A stretch of DNA of 64,000 nt from Eretmocerus hayati (lineage: Eukaryota > Arthropoda > Insecta > Hymenoptera > Aphelinidae). The stretch is from assembly GCA_029851415.1 (NCBI GenBank), contig CM056741.1:177117021-177181020 (forward strand), in the 5' to 3' direction. A program made the translations under genes and the position numbers. Shown one piece after another: positions 37,138-50,090 of this stretch. The notes under the pieces are model-generated. The model was not told the origin of the DNA. It was given only the letters and a program-made list of their open reading frames with translations, and made no database searches. Each line of letters opens with the position of its first letter. The first letter of the stretch is position 1.

Positions 37138-39075
37138 TAATACCTTGAGAGATTCAAATTGATGTTTCTCAACGCTAAATTCAATAGAGACTTGAAGAAA
37201 TTCTGATCCTCAAATGTTGATTGTCGATCTCAAAAAATTCATACCCGAACGTAGAAGCAAGAATTCATCAAGGTTCTTGGCCCTCGTTCTTCATTTTCAG
37301 GAAAATTCTCATGTCTTAAATTTGTCGCCCAGCAAACTCATTTTTGAGTCAAAAAGATCAACGCGATCAAAATAGTGCCCGAATTCTGACCAATTAAAAC
37401 GATTGCAATTTGGGATGAACGTGCACGATCATGTGTTTTCTAAGGAGATTTTTTGGATAAGTTTTGGAATTTGAGCATGTGTCAAGAAAATGCACGTTTC
37501 TAATCAGGGGTCAAATTCTAATTACATGATAACTATAACAGGGTCAACAAATTTCCAATTCTTCTTACAACCATACCACATCCATCAGCCTTCGAATTGT
37601 CACAACCCATTTTCATCAAGAACAAAAACAATCCGAAAATTGAAATTCCAAGACTATACGAAGAAAAACCGGAATTCTCAAAAACGCAGGCGCCAAAACT
37701 TGAATTTCTCTCGCTGCCGTTTGCAAAAAAATGCGAAGCACCGAGAGAAGCGAGCCAAGTTTTCTCTCGCAATACAGCTGAGAAAGCATCAGCGCCAGCG
37801 CCGGCAATAGCAGTAGCAGCAGCAGTATTCCATCATCGTATTCCCTGCTTTTTTCGCAAGTCTGAAAAATGAAAAACACCCAAAGGGCACATCATCTCAC
37901 TCGAGAGAGAGAGAAAGAGAGAGCTGCGTCATCAAGCGTATATATGCATGCATGCTTCGGAGATTTGGAGCGAGCGAATATGTGAGCCAGCAGCTGCTAC
38001 TGCTACTATAGTGCTTTACAATGTATGTGTGTACGAAACGCAAGAGGTCGAGAAATCACGAGGGAGAAACAAAAATACGCTCGCACAACGGCTGATAGAG
38101 GGTGTGATCGACTGTTAGTGTATACTAGGTGACATACCGAGAGTAACAATAGATGGATCAATCTGTACATGTATCCGTACTCATAACAGAACCTAGATAT
38201 GCATGTAAGGCGGTGTGTACCTATTATCTCGCTTACTACCCCTATGATTACGACAATACGTGCATTCACAGCTCTTGTTACACTTCTTTCTTATGTATAT
38301 CATATTAGGAAACTTTCTGGTGATTCGATAGGGGGGTAAGTTGATGGTCGGGCGGGTGAATAGGCAGGGTGATGAGTGAGTGATTGGATGAGCTGATGGG
38401 TGCGGTTTTAAATATAAGAGCCACCAGCCTGGGGAAATGTCACTTTTCGAACCTCGTGGGGAACCTCTTATTAATCCTCAGCTGGCACACTTCTGCCAAA
38501 TAACATAGCTGGCCAACCTGGATCGATTCGACCCACGCCGAAGAATTGATTCTGTAGCTATTATATTGAATCTTTTGACTTGAAAATTTTTTTGTAGCTC
38601 CTTTGATATGTTTTTGATTGGCCAATGTATCCAGATATCCTCCAAGGTCGAAAAAAAAATTACAAAAAATACAAATGTCCAGAAAAATGCAAAAAGTCAC
38701 GTTTTTCACTAAAAAAATTGTAGACAGCACAATTTTTATCCAAATAAGCTGAAAATTAAACTGAGTCATCTTGAGATGAGGTCAATTCAAGGAAAAATAG
38801 CACAAGAGTGGATCTTGAAAAAAAAGGGATTTATTCTGACATATTTTGACAGATGAATTGACAATTTTTATTCTCACCCAATATGCCGGAATGAAGACCT
38901 CCATTGGAAGATCAACCACTGGACTATTTTTTCTCATATCTACTTGGTCTTGAGATAACTCAGTCAAAGTTTCAGCTCATTCCACTGAAAATTGCGTCCT
39001 CTAGAATATTTTCAGTGGAAAAGCCTTTTTGCAATTTTTTGCAATAATTCATTATCGCATTAATAAAATGCAATC
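37138..39075. other. Intron DNA; GCA-repeat and GAGA patch
   Basis: 37790-37832 is a CAGCGCCAGC / GCAGTAGCAGCAGCAG tract. On the minus strand it encodes a poly-leucine run that mimics a signal peptide. 37900-37925 is GAGAGAGAGAAAGAGAGAG. 38335-38402 is a G/T-rich GGTGATGAGTGAG-type minisatellite. No splice donor follows the leucine run, so I do not call an exon. Confidence 0.4.
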
Positions 39076-39079
39076 TTAA

Positions 39080-39496
39080 ATAGCGCGCATACCTGGCACA
39101 CCTGGGTACTTTAGACCCAGCGTCAACTTTGCTTGGCTGCGGTGAGAAAACGCGCGCGCCAGACCTGTTGCTATATGCACGGTCGGTAAGTGGCACATCT
39201 TGACTACCAACAAATGTCACCCTGAGCCCCGGAAACTTCGAATTCGATATGTCCCACGACTCAAGCGCCAATTTCTCCTTATGGGGTTTCATGAGGTGGT
39301 CAACGCGTGAACTAAAATCATGCCTAGTAGCTATATCGTGAACATCGATGAAGGTGTACTTATGCATTGGGCATGATTCTAGTTCAGCAAAAAATCCATT
39401 ACGAGTGCTACAGTCGTGGGACACCTCCAATTACGAGCGTGGTAATCTCATAAAAAAAGCCTTAGGTCGAATAGACCCACGTGTGCCAACCGAGGG
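39080..39496. mobile_element. TTAA-flanked piggyBac-like MITE, about 417 bp
   Basis: TTAA flanks at 39076-39079 and 39497-39500. Read inward from the right the end is CCCTCGGTTGGCACACGTGG followed by GTCTATTCGACC. From the left there is CTGGCACACCTGGGTACTTT followed by AGACC. A CCC start next to TTAA is typical of piggyBac-like elements. The 152-codon minus-strand frame 38972-39430 runs across the left boundary, so it is not a real gene of the element. Confidence 0.5.
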
Positions 39497-39500
39497 TTAA

Positions 39501-42020
39501 TATCATTAATTGTCCATCATTCTAAAACACATGGCATCATTTAGCTACAAATGCGCTTCAGGGATCTGACATTTCAAGAGTATTTACAAGCCAAACGAGT
39601 GATAGCCGGAAAAGCAACAACTCTAATTGCTAATAAATTGATAGTCACAAAACATGATTCAGAACTATTCACAATAAACCCTCAACACAATTATTTTCAT
39701 TCAACATGATATGCTTTTGAAAAGATGTTTACCTGTTGAACCACTGTTTCGTGAGTTCTTGCTATCGAAAAGTTCTGACAATGATCAAAGGTTCCCCCAC
39801 TTTTCCTATTTTTCATATTATTCGCACTCCTGTAAGAAGTTTTGATCAAAATAATGAAATTTTGAGATCTACGAAGCATTAAAAAAATGTGCACAAATGA
39901 ACTAACTCAAAAAGTTATCTATTGATTGAAATAATTTCAAGGATATCTACTCCCTGCACACGAGATGAGTGACATGACTTGACTAATTCCGAAATGATTC
40001 AAAAAATATTGGAGTTAAACATTAGAAAGGTAAAAACTATGAGATTTCCTTCGATTCGTTCAACAAAATTAAGGACAAAGAAGTTGAAGAATATCAAAAT
40101 ATAGGCCAAAATCATGTGGAAAATAGCTCAGAGTTGGGCAAACTCAAGCACACTGATCACACTAATCTATATCCACGTGTACAGGTACTCATAGACAGTA
40201 AATCTTACACACTCATACACTGATAGATGATATTTAGTGTGAGAAGTAAGGTGATATCTCTCGGCACGCGTTCGAAGTTGCAAGTGCAAGTTTGCGGGTA
40301 AGCTTTCCGCCAACGTCGACTCGCAATTAAGGCTTTGTCACGGAAAGCTTCTGGTTTGAGATGCCCAAGACGCCACCAACACGTAATCGCCCTACACCAA
40401 GATTTCCCCTACCTCCCCTAAACCAAGATTCTACCGTCTAAAAGAGCTAGAGGTGGTCTACAATTCAACTCTGTGACACTTTAGAAGCTATGTACCCTCT
40501 GGGTATAGTATACACATATATATATATGTAGCAAAGTATGACAGGTTATATATATATGTATATATATATATGGTGGGTAGTGTATACGAGCTGTGCAGAA
40601 GCTGCAGTTTGCTCGACGAATTTTGCAGTTGACGCCAAGGTATTGCAGTTGAGAGCGACAAACTCGCTTCTACGACTGTTTGGAATGTAATGGGTGGGAG
40701 GGAGGGAGGTGGCATGGGGTTGGTTCACCGCTGTGGAAATTGGAGAATCTTGATTGTCGTTCGAGAAGAAGGGTAGAGGGGGGGGGGGGAAGTTTCGGTC
40801 AAGAGTGACAGGATCGATCGGAAGTCGGTGTCTCTGTCCGATGTTGGGAAAATCTTGGGAGTGGAGATCGTTGGTAAGTGAGGTTTGGTTTGAGGGTGAG
40901 ATAGGTGACACCGAGGTGATTGGCTGGTAGTTATTGGTTTTTATGTCACTTTATTTCGTGTTGAGTTTCATTTGATCATGTTGTTGAATTGTTTTGTTTG
41001 TTTTTTACAAATACTGATCTTTTTTCTTTTTTTGATGAATGCTGCTTAGGGGGATAAAATATGGAAAAGAGATGTTGATTTGCTCCACGAAAATATGATG
41101 ATGGAAGACTGATCTAATTCATTCAAAGTAGGTTCTTACAGAGATTTCTAGAGCCACAGAAATCCTTGAATCTTGAAGTAGTGTGAGCCAAATGTCGTGA
41201 GGTTTCCTGATGAGTTCTAGCAATAAGACGAAATATAGTGAAAATCATACAGATTACATCCAAACTTCATCTATTTCTTCGAACTGTTCTTCTTCTTTTA
41301 TTGATTTTGACTTGTTCTTGGGATGTAGGACTATTGATCTATTTTGCAGAATACACACAGCAAACATATGATATTTTCTAAAAGTATGCGTTTGTTGCCA
41401 CACCTGACGACCCTTGAAAGGTTTTGTAATTGCTGATGATTTTTGTCTTCCATATTTGATATCCATGCCCATAAGAGGATTGGTCTTATTAGGAAAGAGT
41501 GACAAGGAAAATGGTCATAGTCTGTTCAGGAAATTGTATCATTTCAATATTGAAATAGAACAACGGACTCCCGCGTCTGCAGCAATCTTTTCCGTCTCGA
41601 TGTAGAGGTTGCAATTACATTTAGAAGAAAACTAATTCTGACCACATATCAATGGCTGTTCTCCTACCCTTAAACCCAGAACAAATATGTTCAACTATTA
41701 TTCTAGAAGATTGAAGTTTTCATAGTGAGAAAATATGACCACTCTGTTCTCATATGGCCTGTTCTTATTTCCGTTCTCATATCCTTATGCCCGATATCTC
41801 AGTTTTCTCGCTTTTCTCACCAAATGGAGAAAATCTTACTGATATTCGTCATCTCATTTACAAGAATTTAATGAACTTCGTTCAAAGTAACACTTCTCCC
41901 GAACAAAGTACAAACAATTCGTTTCATTTTCTCAATTTTCAAGATAATTAGGTGAACAAAGGATACAATAGAACTACATCCTGAGATACCTGCAGCTTTT
42001 ATCTTTGATGGACATTCTGA
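39501..42020. other. Intron DNA with simple repeats
   Basis: A (TA)n-rich tract at 40515-40572 and a poly-G run of 12 at 40778-40789 lie in a G/T-rich stretch (40690-40930). The 121-codon minus-strand frame over it is low-complexity. No gene is recognised. Confidence 0.5.
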
Positions 42021-42028
42021 TGGCTCAC

Positions 42029-42046
42029 CTGCATCCGTATCCACTT
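42029..42046 (-). other. Candidate 18-nt microexon on the Rdl strand
   Basis: On the minus strand AATTTGTGTTTGACAG is followed by 18 nt (AAGTGGATACGGATGCAG) and then GTGAGCC. Inserted upstream of the identified exon, the 18 nt would keep the frame and read x-SGYGCR before SGSGG. Short acceptor-donor pairs arise by chance in tens of kilobases, so this is weak. Confidence 0.15.
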
Positions 42047-42844
42047 CTGTCAAACACAAATTTGTCAGAATAGCTGCAATAATACAACGCTAAGACAAAG
42101 GCATCACGTCTATCAAACGCGACGCAGTGTCAGATTGTCGAAAATGATACAGTGAGCTCACGACGATGACGATGATGGTGATGATGATGAACGCTTCATT
42201 GAACAATAGAGTCTAGCATAGATCGATCAACTTGTACAGTAAATTAGAGAGTGTCCGGAGTGTCATATCGACGATAGAGAGTGTCAGTTTGAAATTCTGA
42301 GCCGTCTAATTTGCGAGAACGATTGTGTCACCCGATCGGTCATGAAATTTGTGATTACAGTGACTGATCAGCGATTTCTGCCTTCCTGGAGATGACCGAT
42401 TATAGGAACCAATCGAATTCTGTTCGATCAAATTCATGACGTACAGTTTGATATCTGTCGTAATAAGGGTAAGGATTTCCTATGTTATCTCTCACTTATG
42501 GGAAGCTGTCTTTCCCCTCAACTGTATCAAGGTGGTCAGAATTGTATGTCTCTTTTCAAAGAATGATATTGTTTATCTTGTGGAGTTAGAGAATTCTAGC
42601 TTATTCATTTAGAAATGGATATGAATTGAATGGTGGTGAGACCGATCGTTTGGCTTGTGAATATTCTTGATGGATCGAAGGTTCTTGTGATGCTTTCGCA
42701 GCTGAAAAATGCTATTCGTGAAATGATGGGTAATGATCAATTAATAGTATTGCAGAGTGGTTTCTTATAAAGTTTTCAAATATGACATTTTTTAATCAGT
42801 GATTTGATCAAACAATCCTTCCTGTATTTCACTAGGCTACGTAA
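42047..42844. other. Intron DNA with a GATGAT tract
   Basis: 42160-42192 is a GACGATGATGGTGATGATGA tract. Otherwise nothing is recognised. Confidence 0.5.
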
Positions 42845-43465
42845 TATACTTCAGCCAAACCAGACCAAAAAAGACCGAACTAGACCGAACCAAACCTAAT
42901 TGAACTAAACGAAACCAGAGTAGACTGAATAGACATCTTGCATTTTTTTGAAGAAAGGTTTGGCAAATTTGAGTAAATCGAGATAGGTAGGGTGCAGTTG
43001 GAAAAAAATCCCCAAAATTTTTTCCATCTTGCGCAAATTGTTTGAAAGTTTGATGACTTGCGCTGTGTGACGTCACTCCGACAAAGTCGTCGACTGCCGC
43101 TATTTTATGGCGTCTTGCAATTTCTTTGATCATTCCAGAAAAAGGTTTGGCAAATTCGAGCAAACCGAGACAGGTATTGTGCAATTGAAGAAAAAATCCC
43201 AAAAATTTTCTTTGTCTTGCGCAAATTGTTTAACAGTAAGATGACTTGCACCTTGTGACACAATCGTCTGAATTTCAAACAATTTGCGCAAATTGTAAAC
43301 AATTTTTGGGAATTTCGTTCCAATTGCACCTTACTCATCTCGATTTGCTCAAATTTGCCAAACCTTTTTTTAGGGGGTCAAAAAAAATGCAAAATGCCTA
43401 TTGAACCGAAGTAGTTTGAAGTAGACCAAACTAGACCGAGTTAGACCGAACTAAATCGCACTTGG
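42845..43465. repeat. Compound repeat: flanking TAGACCGAAC decamers around 120-bp direct and inverted units
   Basis: Two direct units (about 42953-43075 and 43140-43262) share AAAGGTTTGGCAAATT, TGCAGTTGGAA/TGCAATTGAAG and TCTTGCGCAAATTGTTT. A third unit lies inverted at 43265-43370. Outside lie short arrays of AGACCGAACTAGACCGAACC type at 42860-42935 and 43405-43460. Symmetrical placement suggests a composite foldback-like repeat. There is no coding function. Confidence 0.65.
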
Positions 43466-43484
43466 ACTATTTTAGTTGAGCAAC

Positions 43485-43700
43485 TACAGAGTACGGTACT
43501 AGTGCGGTATTAGGTCGGTATCAGTACGGTAAAAGTGCGGTTCTAGTGAGTTCTAGTAATTTTAGCAATCCAAGCGGTACTGGTACAGTGCTATTGTGAT
43601 CCTAGTGATACGAGTGTGGTCCCAGCGGTCTTAGTATCGTACGAGAATTGGACTAGGAACGAACTAGACCGTAATAAACCAAACTCTAGTTACGGTCCAA
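43485..43700. repeat. Degenerate AGTGCGGTA / TAGTGATCC array
   Basis: Short words TACGGTACTAGTGCGGTATT, GGTCGGTATCAGTACGGTAA, AAGCGGTACTGG and CCAGCGGTCTTAGTATCG follow one another with a roughly 10-20 bp rhythm. It is related in wording to the 21481-21956 array. Confidence 0.5.
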
Positions 43701-46700
43701 TGCTATCTAATGTATTTCCACTTCGAAATTGATAAACTGGAATAATTCATGAGACATTCTACCTGATACACAATCGTTAAAATGCACTAAAAGTGCGATA
43801 AAGTGATTCCAATGAGAACAGACTCATGAGTGCTTCATTTTCTGAGAATGAACTATTTTTTCTGATAATTTGAGAAGAGCTGCTATCGTTTTCGAGTGGT
43901 AAAATATCGTGATTCAATATTAAGTATTTTAATGAAGGAGAAGCAATCGAAATGAAGTTGAAGAGTGAAGTGGTTGAAAGAATGAGAGCCTCATTATCTA
44001 CTGGAATAGAGAAACTGTTTATGAGTGAAGTTGTTGGGCTCAAAATGACTTCTCACTACCATTTACGTGAATTTCTAAGAGACAACTAACTTCACCAACT
44101 CCACCCTTCCAGAGCACCTTGAGCTTCATTCTCAGAGGCTCTATTTCATGAAATTGTATTTGGGTCAAGTACTCTCGACGATACTTGAAATAGATAAAGC
44201 ATGTAGATTTGAGTTGTTGATCTGCGAATACTTCAAGATTTCCAGCAATAAAATCAACTTTTTCCAATCAAGGAGTCAGAGCCTTGAGATATCACTTCTT
44301 TTAAATATTTTTACTCATCCAGCAAATGTAGCGAAAAATTGATCCACTTACACAAGGTATACTGGCACTTGAGATGAAAAATATCCTCTCAAGCCTCATC
44401 AATATTTCAAGAGGGCCCGTGTCAGTTCGAGGGTCTCTATCATCTTTTCCTTTACTCTTTCATCAGGGAACGCTCCGGTATGCGTAAACAACAGCTGAAA
44501 TTTCTAGTGATTTTTCAGATGCTTCAACTTAATGCCCCGCAATGTCATGCTAATGAATATTTTTGTAATGCAAGAGTTAATAATGAAGTAACATCAACAT
44601 TTCGATTGATGGAGATAAATATTGTAATTGTAAGAACTTGATGAGACCACTTGCACTGAATAGATGCTGTAATCGGAGTTGAATTAGTTTAGTCAACAAT
44701 CTATAGAGAAATAGATCAATATTTCACATGGTTATTACAGGTATCAATATCAATCACATGAACAATTCTGATGATTTGATGAGTTGAAGTTCAAACAATA
44801 CAGGATCAAAAATTGGTATATTTGATTGATGTATTTATAGATTGGTCTTGTATAACATCGCTAAAATTGGAAACGTATGACATGTGTAGGCCAATCTCCC
44901 CAAAATCGAATGGAACAGAAATTGCTGATGGAATGCATTCTCTCAGATTCCAATTAATTACAATGAAGAGTTGCTGTTCTGTTTATGATGGAACGAGTTC
45001 TGGTGCGCCGAAAGTACAAAAGGGATAATATGATGATGAGAATGAGAAATTTCCTCTGATATATCTAGATTCAGCGCACTTTCTAACGCAAGTATCGAGT
45101 CATAAAGGTTTTTGAAATTATGGACAATAGAAGACAGATATTTAAAAAAGAAAAAAATCTAGAAAAAAATCTGATCCCTTCTGCGCGTGAGGGAAGTTGG
45201 AATATTCCTGTTCTTAAATTGTACAACATCTCATAGTTTGCGACGATCATTTCTCTATTCTGCGATTGAATTCTTCCCTTACGCTGCAAATTTATTGTCT
45301 TTGAGGATACAATTCAGTTTTTCAACTGTGCTGTGTCTTCTAGTCTTGACAACACAAAAAACTTCATGGATTATCGCAATCCATCCGCTACTTGATAAAA
45401 TTCGAATTCAACAGCTCCAAAGCTACTGGATGATTCTGTATCTAAAGTTTTTCAATTCATATTTCAATTAGATTCGTGTTGACTATTATCTCACGAGATT
45501 CAATTTTTGCAATTGTCCTCGTTTCATTGTATAAATCGATTGATGATTCCTTGGAATTATTGAATTCAGTCATCTCATCAGGTGTTGAATCCAGTCTTCT
45601 CAATAAAAAGTTCGTTACACTGTCCTACGATGACTGAATCAAAAACATTCAATGAAGTATCAATTCGAAACTCCATATCCACTAATAAACTTTTCAGATC
45701 CATAACCGTAGGCAATTTTCTCATGCAAACTCAATAAATTTGATATCTTCTCAAGCTTCCGAGACCTGATATCTGCTCACCAACGGCCAATAAAGTGATA
45801 ACCACCCATTTGATAATATCAAGCATCTCATTAAAAAAGTAACGCATCATCCGCAAGTACTCAATCAAAATATAGAAAAATTGAGAAAAATTGTCCTGAA
45901 TATCACCCGATGTACGCCAGATTTGTGTCAGCATAAATATGATAATGCGACAAAGCTTGGTAATACATCCAACGCATAAATATTCTCTTCTCGTCCTGCG
46001 TGTACCGCAACTTGAGTTTCCTCTCTCTTCCTCCCTCTCCATGTAAAAATACGCATATAGCGAATGATTTGAATGCATTTATGCTCATTCTTGGTGGTGC
46101 ATATAGAGGCTATTTCCTTTTCCCGAGTAGATGTCGGCATCCATTAGCATTTTTCCGCGAAATGCCGCTCATACATCTCACTCGTTCTCTTTCTAACTGA
46201 GAGCGATGGTGTTGTGGCGCAAAATTTTCGAGCGTCCACTTGACAAATTGCATAGCTTCCAAACCTTTCGGATTCGAACTCTCGAGAGATAGGTATAACA
46301 CTTTTAATGTCCTCGTGTATAGTCTTGTGAGCGTATTAGCTTGAATCACTTTTTTCTACATCATGTTGAGTGAGAACAACGTTGGAAATTTCATCCGAAA
46401 GTAGCTTATATTAGATTGACGCATGAGGGGTAGCACAAGCTCGTAGTGAAATAAATGTATCTTTCAATTTGTGGCATATTATGTCATCAACGTGATTTCT
46501 CATCGACTCCATTCTACAGAAATTTCGAATATTTAAATCTCATTAAAAGCATGATGCGCACTGTATTGGTTCTGGAAGGTATGGGACAATTTTGAATATT
46601 TGGAAAAGAGACTGCCGTGGCACGTATTTTCCAGACTGACTCAATCATTGATTTTTTTTCGGAAAAAAAACTCGAAAACCCGGATAGATGAGTTAGAATA

Positions 46701-47192
46701 CCTTCGAAACTTTACCACAAGATAAACATGGATCAGGGTATTGCCTTCAGTACCACTTTTTATAGATGACAATTAAGAAAAATTGATTTTGGCTTCCCCT
46801 CAAGAGGAAGCAGAAAACATTCCAAATGGTAGAATATTAATAAATCGTTCTCGGATGATGATGAATGTCCCAAGCATTTTGGTCGTACGGTCATGCGTTT
46901 TGCCGTATGATCAAAATGGTATTCTGGCAGGGAACAATACCGATTTTGTTATCGCATCAATCCACCGAAACGGTTTGGTGATCTAGTATTATTGCCAGAA
47001 TAAATTAATACATCCCGTATGTTTCAAGAATCCTCAATACTTCACGAAATCACAGTCACATTACGACTATTTTACCACTTTGACGTCCTGACGGTCGTCC
47101 TGCCTTGCAAATTTTTAACTTTTTCGAACTTCTCGTGCTGGGAAATCACCCGTATATTGAGATATATATGGAATTAAGACTATATAAGTAAG
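43701..47192. other. AT-rich intron DNA, nothing recognised
   Basis: A short imperfect hairpin around GGTCGTACGGTCATGC/GCCGTATGATC is at about 46880-46915. No exon or transposon boundary is recognised. Confidence 0.45.
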
Positions 47193-47274
47193 TTAAGGGC
47201 ATGTGAAAGCCAACTTTTACCGGCACCTCAAACCATTAACAAATCGATTTTTCTCCCGAGATCTAAGGTGAATC

Positions 47275-47524
47275 TAAAAAAAGTGATCCCAAGTATGGAA
47301 GCTTTGGGATCAGATCTATCATTCAAAGAAAGAATCGAGTTGATTGGTTGAATATTGCCTTCAAACTTTGGTTTCGAAGTTGACCATTGCCTGAAAAAAT
47401 ACTCACACGCCTGACTTCGAAACCAAAGTTCGAAGGCAATATCCAATCAATTAAATCGATTCTTTTTTTAAATGATAGATCGCATCCGAAAGCTTCCATA
47501 CTTGGAAGCACTCTTTCCGAGATC
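47275..47524. mobile_element. Foldback element inside the TTAA element
   Basis: The left arm has CCAAGTATGGAAGCTTTGGG, GATCTATCATTCAAAGAAAG and TTGCCTTCAAACTTTGG. The right arm has the complements. Arms are about 110 bp with around 10-15% mismatch by eye, and the loop is short (TTGACCATTGCC...CACACGCC). Confidence 0.75.
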
Positions 47525-48249
47525 GTCCTCAAATAGTTCAGAAAATGATCAGAAGTATGACATTTCCGAAGGCCCATGAGCTGTGATTTTGGCTGAGTCG
47601 AGGCAAGGTTGGGTTAGGTCATCTACCGCCCACACCAGCTGTTGTTATTGTTTTGAATGAACGATGATGGACTGTCGTGAGTTGTCGCGCGGTACTCATA
47701 TTTGACTTACACATAATAAAAATCAGGAACAGAAAATTCATTCGTTGGCAAAACTTTATGAAAAATAGTAATAACTTTGTTCATATCTGAGGAGAACCGA
47801 TCCAAGTATTGACAATCTGAGTGACAATCCTGTTTCTTGAGGCAATTACTCGCTCCTTGATTTGAAAAGCAGTGAATATATATAAGAGTGACTTGAAGTG
47901 ACTCAATAATCAACAATAATAGTAATCAACGAGGCAAGGCTTTATTGATATTGACATCCAAATCTAAGCCTTTCGAGGTATGAAATTGTCTTTCGTAGAC
48001 ATCAGAAATCTTCATACAGAATGTGGAGTTAGCATTACCCAAGATATAGATGAAGTTACATACTTGAAAACAGATCAGAAGAAAAACCACTTGATTGATG
48101 AACTGAAAGGAAAGGCATGCATCCACCAAACTTGCAAAAAATACCCTCTCTATACAGATACATGAGATAGCTCATCAGATAGGTTTATACAACCTTTCGG
48201 TCTCACCAAACTAGGTATTTCAGAATGTTCCTATAATGTGAAGGCCTTC
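47525..48249. other. Interior of the TTAA element, nothing recognised
   Basis: No gene or repeat is recognised between the foldback and the satellite array. Confidence 0.4.
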
Positions 48250-49395
48250 AGATGATTTCAGAGCAAACTAGTGATTCTATGTATTTGATGTTTCAACTAC
48301 AATATGTCAAAATACTTGGTCCAAATAGTGAGCACGGGTAAGTCTTAATGCAGAAGTAAATATTTGGAGTTTGCTATAAGGTTCAATTTGTATTTACTAA
48401 AATCCCTGTATTATAGAGGGGTGAATCCATATTCATTTATTCAGATCTATCGATAATTAGAGCTTAGTCGTGGAGATTTTGTGACTCAAAGTTGAAAAGT
48501 CACAAGGTGAATTCCACTCTACAAAGAGTGGAGTGATGAAATTTAGAATCTTATTGTCATGAGTTGACCTCTGGAACATATTTGATTGATCTCACCATGT
48601 TACTGAAGGTTCCAACTAGAATATCTTAGAATTACCTAGATCAAATGGCGCACCCGGGTGACTCTTAGAGCAAAGGTAAATGAGTGGTCATTGCTATAAG
48701 CTTCAATTTTTGTCTTCTGAGATCCCTGTATTTTAGAGGGGTGATCTCATATTCACTTTTTTGAATCTATTGAGAATTGGCTTAGTTGTGGAGTTTTTGT
48801 GACTTGAAATTGAAAAGTTACATGGTCATTCCACAAAGAATCTACTGATGAAATTTAGAATCTCATTGTCATGAGTTGATCTCTGAATCATGTTTGATTG
48901 ATTTTACTATACCACTCTAGGATCCAACCAGAATATCTTGTAATCGCCTGGTCCAAATGGAGCGCCCGGGTGAATTTTAGAGCGAAAGTGAATTAGTGGA
49001 CATTGCAGTGAGCTCCAATTTGTGTTTGCTGAGATCCCTAGATTTTACAGGAGTGATCTCATATTCATTTGTTTTAATCTGTTGAAAATTTGCCCAGCTG
49101 TGGAGCTTTTGTGACTTGGAATTGGAAACTTACATGGTAAATTCTATGATACCATGTATTTATTGGTGGAATTCAGAATCTCATTGTTATTTGTGTGCCC
49201 TCAGATTATCTCTGATCAATCTGATCATTCTTTCCATGGTTTCAACAAGAGTACCTTGAAATATTTGTTCAGAATAGCTTGCTTGAGTGACTTCGAGAGC
49301 GAAAGCTGATCTTGGGTATGCCACGAGCTCCCAATTATGTTTGTTGAGATATTTATATTCCAGCGGTGTGATTTCATCTTCATTTCAAGGAATGC
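48250..49395. repeat. Satellite-like tandem array, four units of about 315 bp
   Basis: A landmark block (GATCCCTGTATTTTAGAGGG followed by GTGATCTCATATTCA) starts at about 48401, 48721, 49032 and 49347, giving spacings of 320, 311 and 315. Other shared blocks are GGAGTTTTTGTGACTTG, AATTTAGAATCTCATTGTCA and GCACCCGGGTGA. The units are diverged, the last most of all and truncated. Confidence 0.85.
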
Positions 49396-49841
49396 TACGA
49401 ATGTATGTATTCAAATAAGATCTACATAGCTTCTATCTGTATTTACTGATTTCTAACTGTTTATTAGTAAATAATTAACTTTGTATCCCAAAATTTTTGG
49501 AACAAGTTGTCTTCGTCGAGTTGCTCCACAAGAAATTCTGGAATTGTTTTGAGTCTCAAATAGAGTCAAATTTGAGTGTACAATCTGAATGTATTCTTAA
49601 ACATGAGTAGTGATGCTATCATCATGACTCCTTTTAGGTACAGCGGTAACATGAATACATGACTTTGGCCTAGGAGAGGCAGCTAGGTGTCAAAATCAAA
49701 ACAGATTTGAACAGGTTTTCTCTTCTTGGAACTGACAAAATAGCTCAAGGATGTGTAGAGATGTGCATACGAGTGGTTGCTTGGAGAAGAAGTTACCGAA
49801 GAAAATATTCCTGCAAGAATCACTTCACTCAGAATGAATAC

Positions 49842-50090
49842 ACATAGTACAAAAATGTGTACACACACATAGTACAAAAATGTGTTTTCAAGAGTGAAAG
49901 TGATAGTTCAACAAAAATGCCACATAAATAATATACTTGAATGCAAGTATATACAAAATGTACAGAATTACCACTAGATGTCACATAAAAAATATACTTG
50001 AGTGCAAGTATATACAAAATGTGAGCCCCAACAGAATTATCACTAGATGTCACATAAAAAATATACTTGAAAATATATAAAAAATGTGAA
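49842..50090. repeat. Minisatellite with 61-68-bp units and a short 23-bp duplication
   Basis: Units starting CACATAAA at 49921, 49982 and 50050 share AATATACTTGAGTGCAAGTA and TATACAAAATGT. Just left, ACACATAGTACAAAAATGTG is present twice in tandem (49842 and 49865). The TACTTG..CAAGTATA core is palindromic. Confidence 0.8.

Noticed and set aside
36597..37184. 195-codon minus-strand frame
   Set aside because: Runs through the arm of a foldback and its nested insert; no conserved domain.
37616..37879. Poly-leucine frame as the Rdl signal-peptide exon
   Set aside because: The leucines come from a GCA/CAG-type repeat and no usable splice donor follows in the required phase.
38972..39430. 152-codon minus-strand frame as a transposase fragment
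   Set aside because: It crosses the TTAA boundary of a 417-bp MITE and shows no DDE or other transposase motif.
49842..50090. CRISPR-like repeat/spacer array
   Set aside because: Units are continuous 61-68-bp tandem repeats without unique spacers, and the DNA is eukaryotic.
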